Assembly (NCBI RefSeq): GCF_017744835.1 | Contig: NZ_JAGIAM010000003.1 | Location: 744,001-808,000 of the forward strand | DNA length: 64,000 nucleotides | Origin: Sphingomonas sp. | Lineage (GTDB): Bacteria; Pseudomonadota; Alphaproteobacteria; Sphingomonadales; Sphingomonadaceae | Reading direction: 5' to 3' | Shown: positions 51,199 through 58,219 of the stretch, piece by piece | Position numbering within the stretch: position 1 is the first letter of the stretch | How the letters are laid out: the number at the start of each line of letters is the position of its first letter | Notes under the pieces: generated by a model | Database searches by the model: none | The model's input: only the letters and a program-made list of their open reading frames with translations | What the model was told of the DNA's origin: nothing | Program-made: the position numbers and the translations under genes

Positions 51199-52050
51199 TC
51201 AGGCCAGCAGGAGCGAGCGCAGCATGTTGGTCGATTGGAGCTCGCGTGCCGGTGCCCGCGCCGCCGCTTCGAAGCTCAACCCGAGGAGGCTGCCGAAGAA
51301 GAGGAAGTTGCCGATCGTAGTACCTGCCTCGGCAAGGCTCAGCGCCTCGCTGCCGGGGCCGTAGAGATGGCCGGGTCGGGTGATATCGGCCTGTGCCTGG
51401 GTGACGGTCTGGCCCAACTCGGTCTGCCAGCCGGCCGCATCTTCGTGGACGGTGAAGCCGTCGCGCGTCGCGGCATCGAGCGCGTAGCCGTTGGTCGAGA
51501 CGCTCACGGACAGGTCGCCGAGCTGGTTCTGGCTGATCCCGTCGATAACCACCGCATTGTCGCCGCGCGTGATCACCACCTGGCTCGCGACATAGGCATT
51601 CGGGTTCTGGCTCCAGGGCTCGGTGTTGATCGTGAGCTTGGTGCCATTGTCGAGCTCGAAAGTGGTCGTGCCGTAGAAGTCGAACTGGTGCTTGCCGTTC
51701 ACCTCGACGTGCGGATCGCCCCACACGCGCGTGCTCTGGCCGGTCTTCTCGTTGAAGATCGTCATCTGGCTGTTGCGTTCGTCGATCTCGAGACGATAGC
51801 CGTCGCCGAGGTCGATCTTGGCGGTGTTCTGGCCGGTCACCTGCGCCGTGAAGCCGGCGGTCTGCTGGAGCTGGCCGAGCGAAGAGCCTTGCGCGAGCAG
51901 CCCCAGGCGAACGGCGAACGCGGAGGGAAGCGCGGCGAAGGCGAGCGGGCCAGCGCCGAGCGGGCGGAAGGATCCGGCGAGCATCCCCGCCACCATCATC
52001 AGAGCGCTGCCGTTGGCCACCAGGGTCGCGTTGGCGGAAATCGAGGTCAT
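51199..52050 (-). CDS. DUF1521 (MIIA self-cleaving) protein, candidate type III secretion substrate
   Basis: 283 residues with no signal peptide. A hydrophobic alanine/glycine-rich N-terminal third (residues about 10-55) precedes a DUF1521 domain (about 75-270). GDPHVE at residues 111-116 is the motif at which the Bradyrhizobium T3SS effector NopE1 cleaves itself in the presence of calcium, between Asp and Pro (from memory of that work). ATG 52050 follows AGAGGAG by seven bases; the ATG at 52104 lacks such a site. It is divergent from the lipase gene, with two regulatory boxes between, and 5.6 kb from the sctP end of the T3SS operon. Role inferred: secreted, self-processing effector. Confidence 0.8.
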   Translation of the reverse strand: MTSISANATLVANGSALMMVAGMLAGSFRPLGAGPLAFAALPSAFAVRLGLLAQGSSLGQLQQTAGFTAQVTGQNTAKIDLGDGYRLEIDERNSQMTIFNEKTGQSTRVWGDPHVEVNGKHQFDFYGTTTFELDNGTKLTINTEPWSQNPNAYVASQVVITRGDNAVVIDGISQNQLGDLSVSVSTNGYALDAATRDGFTVHEDAAGWQTELGQTVTQAQADITRPGHLYGPGSEALSLAEAGTTIGNFLFFGSLLGLSFEAAARAPARELQSTNMLRSLLLA

Positions 52051-52132
52051 GCCCTTGCTCCTCTTGCGCTGGTCGGGGCCGGAGATCGGCCTTCCTTGCT
52101 GCAACAGGTCTCACGGCCGGGCGGCGACCGCA

Positions 52133-52172
52133 CTCAGCGGATCGCTTAGAGCGCCTAAACGAATCGTCTAGG
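52133..52172. promoter_or_regulatory. Two T3SS-region boxes between the DUF1521 and lipase genes
   Basis: Box B, plus strand 52154-52172, reads CCTAAACGAATCGTCTAGG, a 19-bp palindrome with one mismatch. Box A, 52133-52149, is the same motif read on the minus strand (CTAAGCGATCCGCTGAG). Box B ends 54 bases before the lipase start and box A lies 82 bases before the DUF1521 start, so each may serve one divergent gene. Confidence 0.65.
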
Positions 52173-52226
52173 TACAGGCCTGCTCCGCGATGGCATCGAG
52201 GCTGCGGACCAGTGCGCGAGGACAGG

Positions 52227-53150
52227 ATGACTTTCGCAGACCCCGTGCGATCGGCAGGCATAGCGCCTTCCAGTGCAGTGAGCGCGCGCCTGCGCGAGGC
52301 GGTGAGCGACGAGTTCCAGTCGCACCTGATCCCGGCGCGCGAGGCGCTGGCGTGGCAGCAGCCGGCTCCCCCGGTGCAGACCGCTCCGGTGGCACCCACG
52401 CCGCTGACTACCGGCAGCATCGATGCACCTGCCACCCGCGAGCTCGCGCTGCTGGCGCAGGACGTCTACAACGACGTCCCTGCCCCGCCCCCCGGCTATT
52501 GCGTGGCCACCGACCCCGACCTCGCGCGGATCGGCCTGTCGCCGCAGGACCTGTCGTCCCCGCAGAGCGCCTTCCGCGCCCGCGTCTATCTGCGCGGCGA
52601 AGGCGCGAGTACACAATATGTGGTGAGCTTCCGCGGCTCGACCGACGCGAGCGACTGGAAGGCCAATGCGCAGCAGGCGCTGGGCCTGCCCTCGGACCAA
52701 TATGCGCGCGCGCTGATGGTAGCCAAGGCGCTAGGGCGGCACCCCGAGGCGAATGTGACGATCACCGGCCATTCGCTGGGCGGCGGGCTCGCGTCGGCCG
52801 CGGCGCTGGCGAGCGGGCGCGACGCGACGACCTTTAACGCCGCGGGGCTCAGCGACGCGACGATCGAGCGGGCGGAGGCGATCCGCGACACGACCGACGC
52901 CCCTGCCCCCGAGATCGCTGCCTTCTATGTCCGCGGCGAGATCCTCTCGGCGGTGCAGGACGGCGGAGACCGCGTGCTGGGCGCCATCTTCGGCGGACCG
53001 CTCGGCGGCGTGCTTGCCGATGCGCCCGAGGCCTATGGCGACCGCACCGCCCTCGACGCGGTGCGGCCGCAGGGGCAGCATTGGTATCAGGACAATCCCG
53101 TCGCGCGCCACGGCATGGACTGGGTGCTGAGCAGCCTTCCGGTCAATTGA
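52227..53150 (+). CDS. Leaderless class-3 lipase-like protein, candidate T3SS effector
   Basis: 307 residues without a signal peptide. The first 65-70 residues are Ser/Ala/Pro-rich and look disordered, as in T3SS secretion signals. The rest has a lipase-3/DUF2974-like fold: strand QYVVSFRGSTDASDWKANAQ and nucleophile Ser183 in NVTITGHSLGGGLASAAAL; acid and His candidates lie in the C-terminal third (the His in PQGQHWYQDN is possible). ATG 52227 has GAGG five bases upstream. An ankyrin lipoprotein gene begins 34 bases later on the same strand, resembling phospholipase effector-immunity pairs of T6SS. Confidence 0.75.
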   Translation: MTFADPVRSAGIAPSSAVSARLREAVSDEFQSHLIPAREALAWQQPAPPVQTAPVAPTPLTTGSIDAPATRELALLAQDVYNDVPAPPPGYCVATDPDLARIGLSPQDLSSPQSAFRARVYLRGEGASTQYVVSFRGSTDASDWKANAQQALGLPSDQYARALMVAKALGRHPEANVTITGHSLGGGLASAAALASGRDATTFNAAGLSDATIERAEAIRDTTDAPAPEIAAFYVRGEILSAVQDGGDRVLGAIFGGPLGGVLADAPEAYGDRTALDAVRPQGQHWYQDNPVARHGMDWVLSSLPVN

Positions 53151-53184
53151 CCCCCGCCGCGCCCGCTGGGTACATCCCACCTAG

Positions 53185-54114
53185 ATGACACGCCGCCTGC
53201 TCATCGGCATCGCAGCGATGCTGGCGATCGGACCTATCGGGGGATGCATGGCCGCCAACACTCGCGCCGACGCGCGCTGCTTCACCAAGCGACCCTCGGT
53301 CGTGCTTCCAGATCGCAACCGGGTACTGGCCAATGTCACCAACGGCGCCTCGGGACGCGCGATCGCCGAGGCGCTGCTCGACGGGCGCATCGAGGAAGCA
53401 CGGGCGATGCTGGCGCGCGATCCCCGCCTGATGGACACGGTGGTGACGCATGACCCGCGCATGCCGGAGGCCCCGGCGGGGCAATATGGCGACCTGCTGA
53501 CGCTCGCGGTTTCGCGGTGCGACGGAGAGGCAGTGGCGATGCTGCTTGCAGCGGGGATGCCGCCCGACGGCGTGAAGCGCGGCAATGCGCTGGCGCTGGC
53601 GGTGCTCGCCGACACGCCCGAACTTGCCGAGCGGCTGTTCGGCGCCGGCGCGTCGCCCGATCCACAGAAGCAGGGTGACGAGGATGCAATGCGCTCGGCG
53701 ATCGCCTTCTCGCACGCCGGCGCAGTGATGACGCTGCTGCGGCACGGCGCCGATCCGCGATGGCAAGACGCCTTCGGGATCGACCGCGTCCGGCTGGCGC
53801 TCGATGCCGAGCAGGCCGACATCGCCGAGCTGCTGGTCGAGAAGGGCGGGACGCTGTGGAGCGTGGCGAGCGACGGCAGCATGGCGGTGCATGAATTGCT
53901 GGGCCAACCGACAGTGTTCGGATCGGCCGAGATGAAGGCGGCGCGCGCGCGCCTGATCGAGCGGGCGAAGGCGAGCGGCCTGCCCTGGCCGCCGCCCGAC
54001 CGCGCCACGGTGAAGCAGATGGTCGCCGCCGGCACCTGGCCCACGGCGGCGATGGCGAGCGAAGGGATGACCGTTTCCGCGTCGGTGCTCGAGGCGATAC
54101 GCGGGGCGGACTGA
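53185..54114 (+). CDS. Ankyrin-repeat lipoprotein, candidate periplasmic immunity protein
   Basis: 309 residues. The lipoprotein signal MTRRLLIGIAAMLAIGPIGG precedes Cys21. It is followed by at least four ankyrin-like repeats (RAIAEALLDGRIEEARAMLA, LLTLAVSRCDGEAVAMLLAA, ALAVLADTPELAERLFGAGA, AIAFSHAGAVMTLLRHGADP). Ankyrin lipoproteins are known immunity proteins for T6SS phospholipases, and this one follows a lipase gene directly. Its own ribosome site is weak, so translation may depend on the upstream gene. Membrane-anchored periplasmic location is predicted; immunity function is inference. Confidence 0.75.
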   Translation: MTRRLLIGIAAMLAIGPIGGCMAANTRADARCFTKRPSVVLPDRNRVLANVTNGASGRAIAEALLDGRIEEARAMLARDPRLMDTVVTHDPRMPEAPAGQYGDLLTLAVSRCDGEAVAMLLAAGMPPDGVKRGNALALAVLADTPELAERLFGAGASPDPQKQGDEDAMRSAIAFSHAGAVMTLLRHGADPRWQDAFGIDRVRLALDAEQADIAELLVEKGGTLWSVASDGSMAVHELLGQPTVFGSAEMKAARARLIERAKASGLPWPPPDRATVKQMVAAGTWPTAAMASEGMTVSASVLEAIRGAD

Positions 54115-54128
54115 GGCTCGCCGCCGGC

Positions 54129-54147
54129 CCTAAACGAATCGTTGAGA
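54129..54147 (+). promoter_or_regulatory. T3SS-region box C before the LysM enzyme gene
   Basis: CCTAAACGAATCGTTGAGA, identical to box B over its first 14 bases. It ends 53 bases before the chosen start at 54201, nearly the same spacing as box B to the lipase gene (54 bases). Confidence 0.65.
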
Positions 54148-54200
54148 GACAAGGACGCACCTCCGTGAGAGCCAAGGCACGAGGATCGATGGAGGCAGAA

Positions 54201-55532
54201 ATGGTCGAATCGATTACGGCCGCGCGGGCGCAGCCGATCGGCGGCAGCACGGGCCAGGGTTCGCACGTCGTGAAGCGCGGCGACACGTTGTCGCAGATCG
54301 CCGCCCAGAACGGCGTCTCGCTGAGTGCGCTGCTCGTGGCCAATCCGCAGATCACCCATCCGAACCTGATCTTTCCGGGCCAGGAAGTGCGCATCCCCAC
54401 CGGCGGAAACGGCGCGGCGAGGGGCAGCTACACCGTAAAACCCGGCGACACGCTGTCGGGCATCGCCGCGCGCTATGGGCTGGACTGGCACGACCTGGCG
54501 CTCGACAATGGCCTCGCCAACCCCAATCTGATCTTTGCCGGCCAGACGATCCGCCTCAGCGGCCCCTCCACGCGCGGGAGCAACGGCACGGGCGGCGTAG
54601 AGGGCAGCACGCGCGCGGGATCGAGCAACGGCCGCAACCCGGCCGATGTCGCGAAACAATATCTCGGACGCGATGCCACCGACCTGCGCGGCGACCGGAG
54701 CGACAATCTCCCGATGAACGCCAATGTGCCGGCGAACGTCTGCTGTGCCAATTTCGTCTCGGCGGTGCTGACCGAGTCGGGCCAGCTCCCCGGCAACCTC
54801 CACACCGACTCGGTCTCGCAGCTCAATTCCACGCTGCGCTCGCGCGGCTGGACCGAAGTGAGCGCCGCCGATGCGCGGCCCGGCGACGTGGTGATCATCC
54901 AGGGCGGCGGCGTCTCGCACACCGTGCTCTATGCCGGCAACGGCCAGACGATCGGATCGAACAACCGCAATGCCGACGGCACCCAGAAGGTGAGCTATGG
55001 CAGCCTGTCCTGGGCATTGTCGAACGGCGGCAAGATCCTGCGCGCGCCGGCCAGCGTGCGCGAGACGAGCACGCCAGCGGCCGCCAACGACAGCGGCAAG
55101 GTCGGTGCCCCCGCAGCGTCGCGCCAGGGCCGCATCGACCAGGCGATGACCTTCTTCCAGAGCCAGGGCTGGACGCGCGCCCAGGCGGCCGGGATCGTCG
55201 CCAATCTCGACGCCGAGAGCGGGATGGATGCCGGCATCCGCCAGCATGGCGGCGGCCCCGGCTATGGGCTGGCCCAATGGGAAGGGCCGCGCCAGGCCGA
55301 CTTCGCCGCCTGGGCCGGGCACGACATCCGCAGCTCGACCTTCCAGGAGCAGCTTCGCTTCATCCAGCACGAGCTGACCACCTCCGAAAGCGGCGCCGGA
55401 AATCGGCTGCGCCAGTCGAGCAGCGCCGGCGACGCCGCCGCGATCGTGTGCCGCTATTACGAGCGGCCGGCGGACATCGTCGATGATTCGGCGCATCGCG
55501 CGCAACTGGCGAACACGATCTTCCAGCGGTGA
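54201..55532 (+). CDS. Leaderless LysM-amidase-lysozyme peptidoglycan hydrolase
   Basis: 443 residues with no signal peptide. Domains in order: short polar N-terminus; LysM 1 (about 22-66, HVVKRGDTLSQIAAQNGVSL); LysM 2 (about 74-117, YTVKPGDTLSGIAARYGLDW); a CHAP/NlpC-P60-type cysteine peptidase with Cys181 or Cys182 (NVCCANFVSAVL) and His240 (GVSHTVLYAG); and a phage-tail-lysozyme-like domain (about 310-435) with Glu339 in ANLDAESGMD and GYGLAQWEGPRQADF. ATG 54201 has GGAGG five bases upstream; GTG 54165 and ATG 54189 are weaker. It overlaps a small exported-protein gene (GTGA). Two cell-wall-cutting domains on an unexported protein beside a T3SS suggest a secreted toxin, or an enzyme opening the wall for the apparatus. 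Confidence 0.82.
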   Translation: MVESITAARAQPIGGSTGQGSHVVKRGDTLSQIAAQNGVSLSALLVANPQITHPNLIFPGQEVRIPTGGNGAARGSYTVKPGDTLSGIAARYGLDWHDLALDNGLANPNLIFAGQTIRLSGPSTRGSNGTGGVEGSTRAGSSNGRNPADVAKQYLGRDATDLRGDRSDNLPMNANVPANVCCANFVSAVLTESGQLPGNLHTDSVSQLNSTLRSRGWTEVSAADARPGDVVIIQGGGVSHTVLYAGNGQTIGSNNRNADGTQKVSYGSLSWALSNGGKILRAPASVRETSTPAAANDSGKVGAPAASRQGRIDQAMTFFQSQGWTRAQAAGIVANLDAESGMDAGIRQHGGGPGYGLAQWEGPRQADFAAWAGHDIRSSTFQEQLRFIQHELTTSESGAGNRLRQSSSAGDAAAIVCRYYERPADIVDDSAHRAQLANTIFQR

Positions 55533-55843
55533 GTGCCTTCCTGTTCCTGGCGGGGATGCTCGCGGCCGAGAGCGCGACCTGCGTGTTCGACACTGCGCCG
55601 CCCGAGCCGTGCGAGATCGTCTTCACGGTCGATCGCGGGAACACGCGGATGGTGGCGCGCGGACGCAGCGGCAAGCGCGTGACTTTCGTCGGCCGGCGCA
55701 ACTCGGGCTGGTGGTCCGGCACACTCGACGGTGCGCAGGCGATGGGGCGCGAACTCAACCGCGGGAACGTGGTCTTCTCGACCCGAGCGCTCGACCGCAG
55801 CTTCCAATATTGGACGCGCGGCAACGAGCACGGCAGCTACTGA
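55529..55843 (+). CDS. Small exported protein coupled to the LysM enzyme, candidate immunity protein
   Basis: 104 residues from a GTG that overlaps the enzyme's stop. The N-terminus SAFLFLAGMLAAESA is a short signal peptide; the mature part has two cysteines about ten residues apart (ATCVFDTAPPEPCEIVF) and beta-rich sequence (VTFVGRRNSGWWSGTLDG). I recognise no family. The exported location, tiny size and obligatory coupling to a peptidoglycan hydrolase fit a periplasmic inhibitor. Its 3' end overlaps a convergent gene by seven bases. Confidence 0.65.
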   Translation: MSAFLFLAGMLAAESATCVFDTAPPEPCEIVFTVDRGNTRMVARGRSGKRVTFVGRRNSGWWSGTLDGAQAMGRELNRGNVVFSTRALDRSFQYWTRGNEHGSY

Positions 55844-56229
55844 AGATCGAACAGCGACGGCGGCGCTCCGTGCTTGTCCGCCCAGTCCATCCAAGCGACG
55901 TCAGTCGGCCCCAGCGCATGATCCACGACGCGCCAGCGCCCGCCCGAAAGTCGCAGCAACGCGACGAAATCCTTCGAGACCGCGCCCTCGGCCTCGGCGG
56001 AGGCGAGCGGCGTGCCGGCATAGCTGATCGGGCGCCCGGCGGCGTCGACCATCGCGGCAATTACGAATGCCCAATCGCCTTCGCGCCGGATCGTGCGCAC
56101 CTTGAACTTGACCGGCTTGCCCAGCCGCTTGGTCGCCGGAGCGCGCGCGCTGTCGAGGATCGCGACGCGATCCACCGGCCCGCCCTGGGCGAGACTGGCT
56201 GCAACGCTCGCGACCAGAGTGACGATCAT
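55837..56229 (-). CDS. Small exported protein of unknown function
   Basis: 130 residues with a signal peptide (MIVTLVASVAASLAQ). The mature part contains FKVRTIRREGDWAFVIAAMV and LLRLSGGRWRVVDHALGPTD, a pattern of paired beta-strands with a WRVVDHALG motif that recalls small secreted NTF2-like or lysozyme-inhibitor-like proteins; no firm family. It is convergent with the candidate immunity gene (7-bp overlap) and starts 35 bases from box D, which it may share with the plus-strand gene at 56347. Confidence 0.6.
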   Translation of the reverse strand: MIVTLVASVAASLAQGGPVDRVAILDSARAPATKRLGKPVKFKVRTIRREGDWAFVIAAMVDAAGRPISYAGTPLASAEAEGAVSKDFVALLRLSGGRWRVVDHALGPTDVAWMDWADKHGAPPSLFDLQ

Positions 56230-56264
56230 CGGGCAGCTCCGTGGCTCGAGGTTCCGTAACTCTG

Positions 56265-56282
56265 CCTAAGCGATTCGTTGAG
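56265..56282. promoter_or_regulatory. T3SS-region box D
   Basis: CCTAAGCGATTCGTTGAG, matching box C at 16 of 18 positions. It lies 64 bases before the start at 56347 and 35 bases before the divergent start at 56229. Confidence 0.6.
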
Positions 56283-56346
56283 CGCGCGAAGTAGCCCGAA
56301 GCGCTATCTACGACGACATGTTCCACTTGCCCGACGAGTATCCGAG

Positions 56347-56811
56347 ATGATCCAGCCCATCGGCGCCGGCCGCGTCCAGGGCGCCTCGCTTGGCGCCACC
56401 GGCAGCGTAGCGCCCCCCGGCGAACTGGCGGCGACCGCGATGACCACGCTCGCGAGCCGCGTCGCAACCACGCTTGCGAAGGAGCTCGGGCTGACCGGCC
56501 AGGGCCGCGGCCGCTCCGGCGGGCTGACCGGCGACCTGTACGGAGTCGAGCAGATCTCCCGCGAGCTGACCAGCGCGCTGGGCTGCACCCCCGCCGACGC
56601 CGGCCGTATCGCGCGCGCGCTCCATGAATTCACCAGCGAGGCGGCATCGCTGCTCGCGGCGAAGCCGCGCAGCTCGGTCCTAGGCGCGGTAGCGGGGCTG
56701 CACTTCAACCTAGTCGACCACGACGGCCGGCCGGGCTCGACCGATGCCGATTACGCCTTCGCGGCGATCGAGGCCGGCATCTTCCGCCTGCGCGAGGAAA
56801 TCCCAGCGTGA
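56347..56811 (+). CDS. Unknown 154-residue T3SS-region protein
   Basis: No signal peptide and no recognised family. A polar glycine/alanine N-terminus (MIQPIGAGRVQGASLGATGS) is followed by a helical region (ISRELTSALGCTPADAGRIA, RALHEFTSEAASLLAAK) and a C-terminus FAAIEAGIFRLREEIPA. The N-terminus is like those of the other candidate substrates nearby. ATG 56347 is preferred because it lies just after box D and a GAG; the longer frame from TTG 56278 would overlap the box. Coupled by GTGA to the DUF1521 paralogue, so it could be a substrate or its chaperone. Confidence 0.6.
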   Translation: MIQPIGAGRVQGASLGATGSVAPPGELAATAMTTLASRVATTLAKELGLTGQGRGRSGGLTGDLYGVEQISRELTSALGCTPADAGRIARALHEFTSEAASLLAAKPRSSVLGAVAGLHFNLVDHDGRPGSTDADYAFAAIEAGIFRLREEIPA

Positions 56812-57704
56812 CCGCGCCCGTCGCGTCCGCGGCGGTCGACAGCATCCCGGCACAGCTGCCTGGCGACGCGACGTTGCTGGTGGCGGAAGTGGTGCTCGTC
56901 GATCCCATCGCCGCCCCTGCCGACAGCGCCGCGCTGCTGCCCCAGACCGCCGATGTCGCGATCTTCGTCGCGCCCGCGGAGGGCCTTCCCGCTATTTCGG
57001 GCGAGCCGGCGTTCGAAGTGAAGGCAATCGCGATCGGCAGCGTGCTCTTCGATCTGGGCGACGGTTATTCGCTTTCGATCGACGAGGCGCAATCGGCAGT
57101 GTTCGTTGCCAATGGCGAGACCGGCGAGACGATGCTGGTATGGGGCGCGGCGATGATCGCGCTCGACGGCGCGCAGGCCGCGCGCTTCTGGGGCACCACC
57201 AGCGTCGAGCTGGGCAACGGCACCAAGATCACGATGGAGACCGTCGCAGACGCCGCGGTCGCCGACCTGTTCCGGCTCGACCGGCTGACGGTCACCAGGG
57301 ACACGCGGGCAATGGTGATCACGGGCATCGCCGAGACCGTGCTCGGCGATCTGGCGGTGGCGCAGAGCCTCGACGGCGAGGCAGTCGATGCCGCCACGCG
57401 CGACGGGCTGACGATCGTCAACGATCTCACCGGCCGCTGGAGCGACGAATATGGCAATGATGTCACCCAGGCGGTGTTCGACCAGACCGCGCCCGGGCGG
57501 CAATATGGCCCGGGCAAGCGGACTTTGAGCCTGGGCGAGATCTCCAGGGCGATCACGAGCTTCGTCACCTACAACCAGATCGACTCGTTGATGCTGACGA
57601 TCGGCCGCAACCGAGTGGACACGGGCGGCCGCCGCGCCGGGGCCGAGATCCAGCGGCAGCTCGCGCTCTATGCAGGCGCGACCGCGCGCCGCGCGCCAGC
57701 CTGA
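56808..57704 (+). CDS. DUF1521-like paralogue lacking the self-cleavage motif
   Basis: 298 residues from a GTG overlapping the previous stop. It aligns with the DUF1521 protein at 51199-52050 through most of the domain: FDLGDGYSLSIDE versus IDLGDGYRLEIDE, FWGTTSVELGNGTKIT versus FYGTTTFELDNGTKLT, and AATRDGLTI versus AATRDGFTV. At the place of GDPHVE it reads GAAMIA (residues 113-118), so the Asp-Pro bond is absent and self-cleavage is not expected. No signal peptide. It may be a non-cleaving effector, a decoy or a structural relative. Its last 37 bases overlap sctP on the other strand. Confidence 0.75.
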   Translation: MTAPVASAAVDSIPAQLPGDATLLVAEVVLVDPIAAPADSAALLPQTADVAIFVAPAEGLPAISGEPAFEVKAIAIGSVLFDLGDGYSLSIDEAQSAVFVANGETGETMLVWGAAMIALDGAQAARFWGTTSVELGNGTKITMETVADAAVADLFRLDRLTVTRDTRAMVITGIAETVLGDLAVAQSLDGEAVDAATRDGLTIVNDLTGRWSDEYGNDVTQAVFDQTAPGRQYGPGKRTLSLGEISRAITSFVTYNQIDSLMLTIGRNRVDTGGRRAGAEIQRQLALYAGATARRAPA

Positions 57705-58219
57705 ACCGCGACCTTGCCGACGCGCAGCTCGCGACGGACCAGCCGCTCCTGAAGCTGCTCGCTCCACTGCGCGGCGAGCGCAGGCGGGACCGCGCTCGAC
57801 GGGATGAGCAGCACATTGAGCTGGCCAGCGAGATCGCGGCCGAGCACCGCCCCCTCCACCTTGTAGCCGCCGAGCGGGAGCTGGAGATGGACTTCGGGCT
57901 CGGCGCCCTTGGCGGCGAACTCGGCGATAGCCGCGGCGATGCGGTCGAGCTGGGCATGGAAGGCGGGGTCGACTTCGCCGGGGATCGTCCGCGCCTCGGC
58001 AAGCATGGCGGCAGCGAACTCGCGCGGGATGGCCAGCGCGGCGAGCCCTGGGGACGTATCTTCGAAGGGATTCCTGCCGCGCGGCTTGCCGTCGTGTCGC
58101 GCGAGTGCTTCGGCGAAGGCGCGGCGATGATTGGGCGAGGGCTCGGCCGGCGCGCTCTCGGCTCGGCGCGGCTGCGGCGCTGGCCGGGAGGCGAGACGCG
58201 GCGGCGGGGCGTCGTTCAC
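57668..58219 (-). CDS. sctP: T3SS needle-length/substrate-specificity protein SctP (FliK-like)
   Basis: 183 residues. A proline/alanine-rich disordered N-terminus (about 1-70) is followed by a compact C-terminal domain (EVHLQLPLGGYKVEGAVLGR, LQERLVRRELRVGKVAVQAG) resembling the FliK/YscP/HrpP C-terminal domain. The assignment rests mainly on position after sctO and on this architecture, since the family is poorly conserved. Start 58219 overlaps the sctO stop (ATGA). Last gene of the operon. Confidence 0.6.
   Translation of the reverse strand: MNDAPPPRLASRPAPQPRRAESAPAEPSPNHRRAFAEALARHDGKPRGRNPFEDTSPGLAALAIPREFAAAMLAEARTIPGEVDPAFHAQLDRIAAAIAEFAAKGAEPEVHLQLPLGGYKVEGAVLGRDLAGQLNVLLIPSSAVPPALAAQWSEQLQERLVRRELRVGKVAVQAGARRAVAPA

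Noticed and set aside
51199..57704. Hrp-type PIP boxes (TTCG-N16-TTCG pattern) before the substrate genes
   Set aside because: No such direct repeats were found at suitable distances; the shared motif is a palindrome of another kind.
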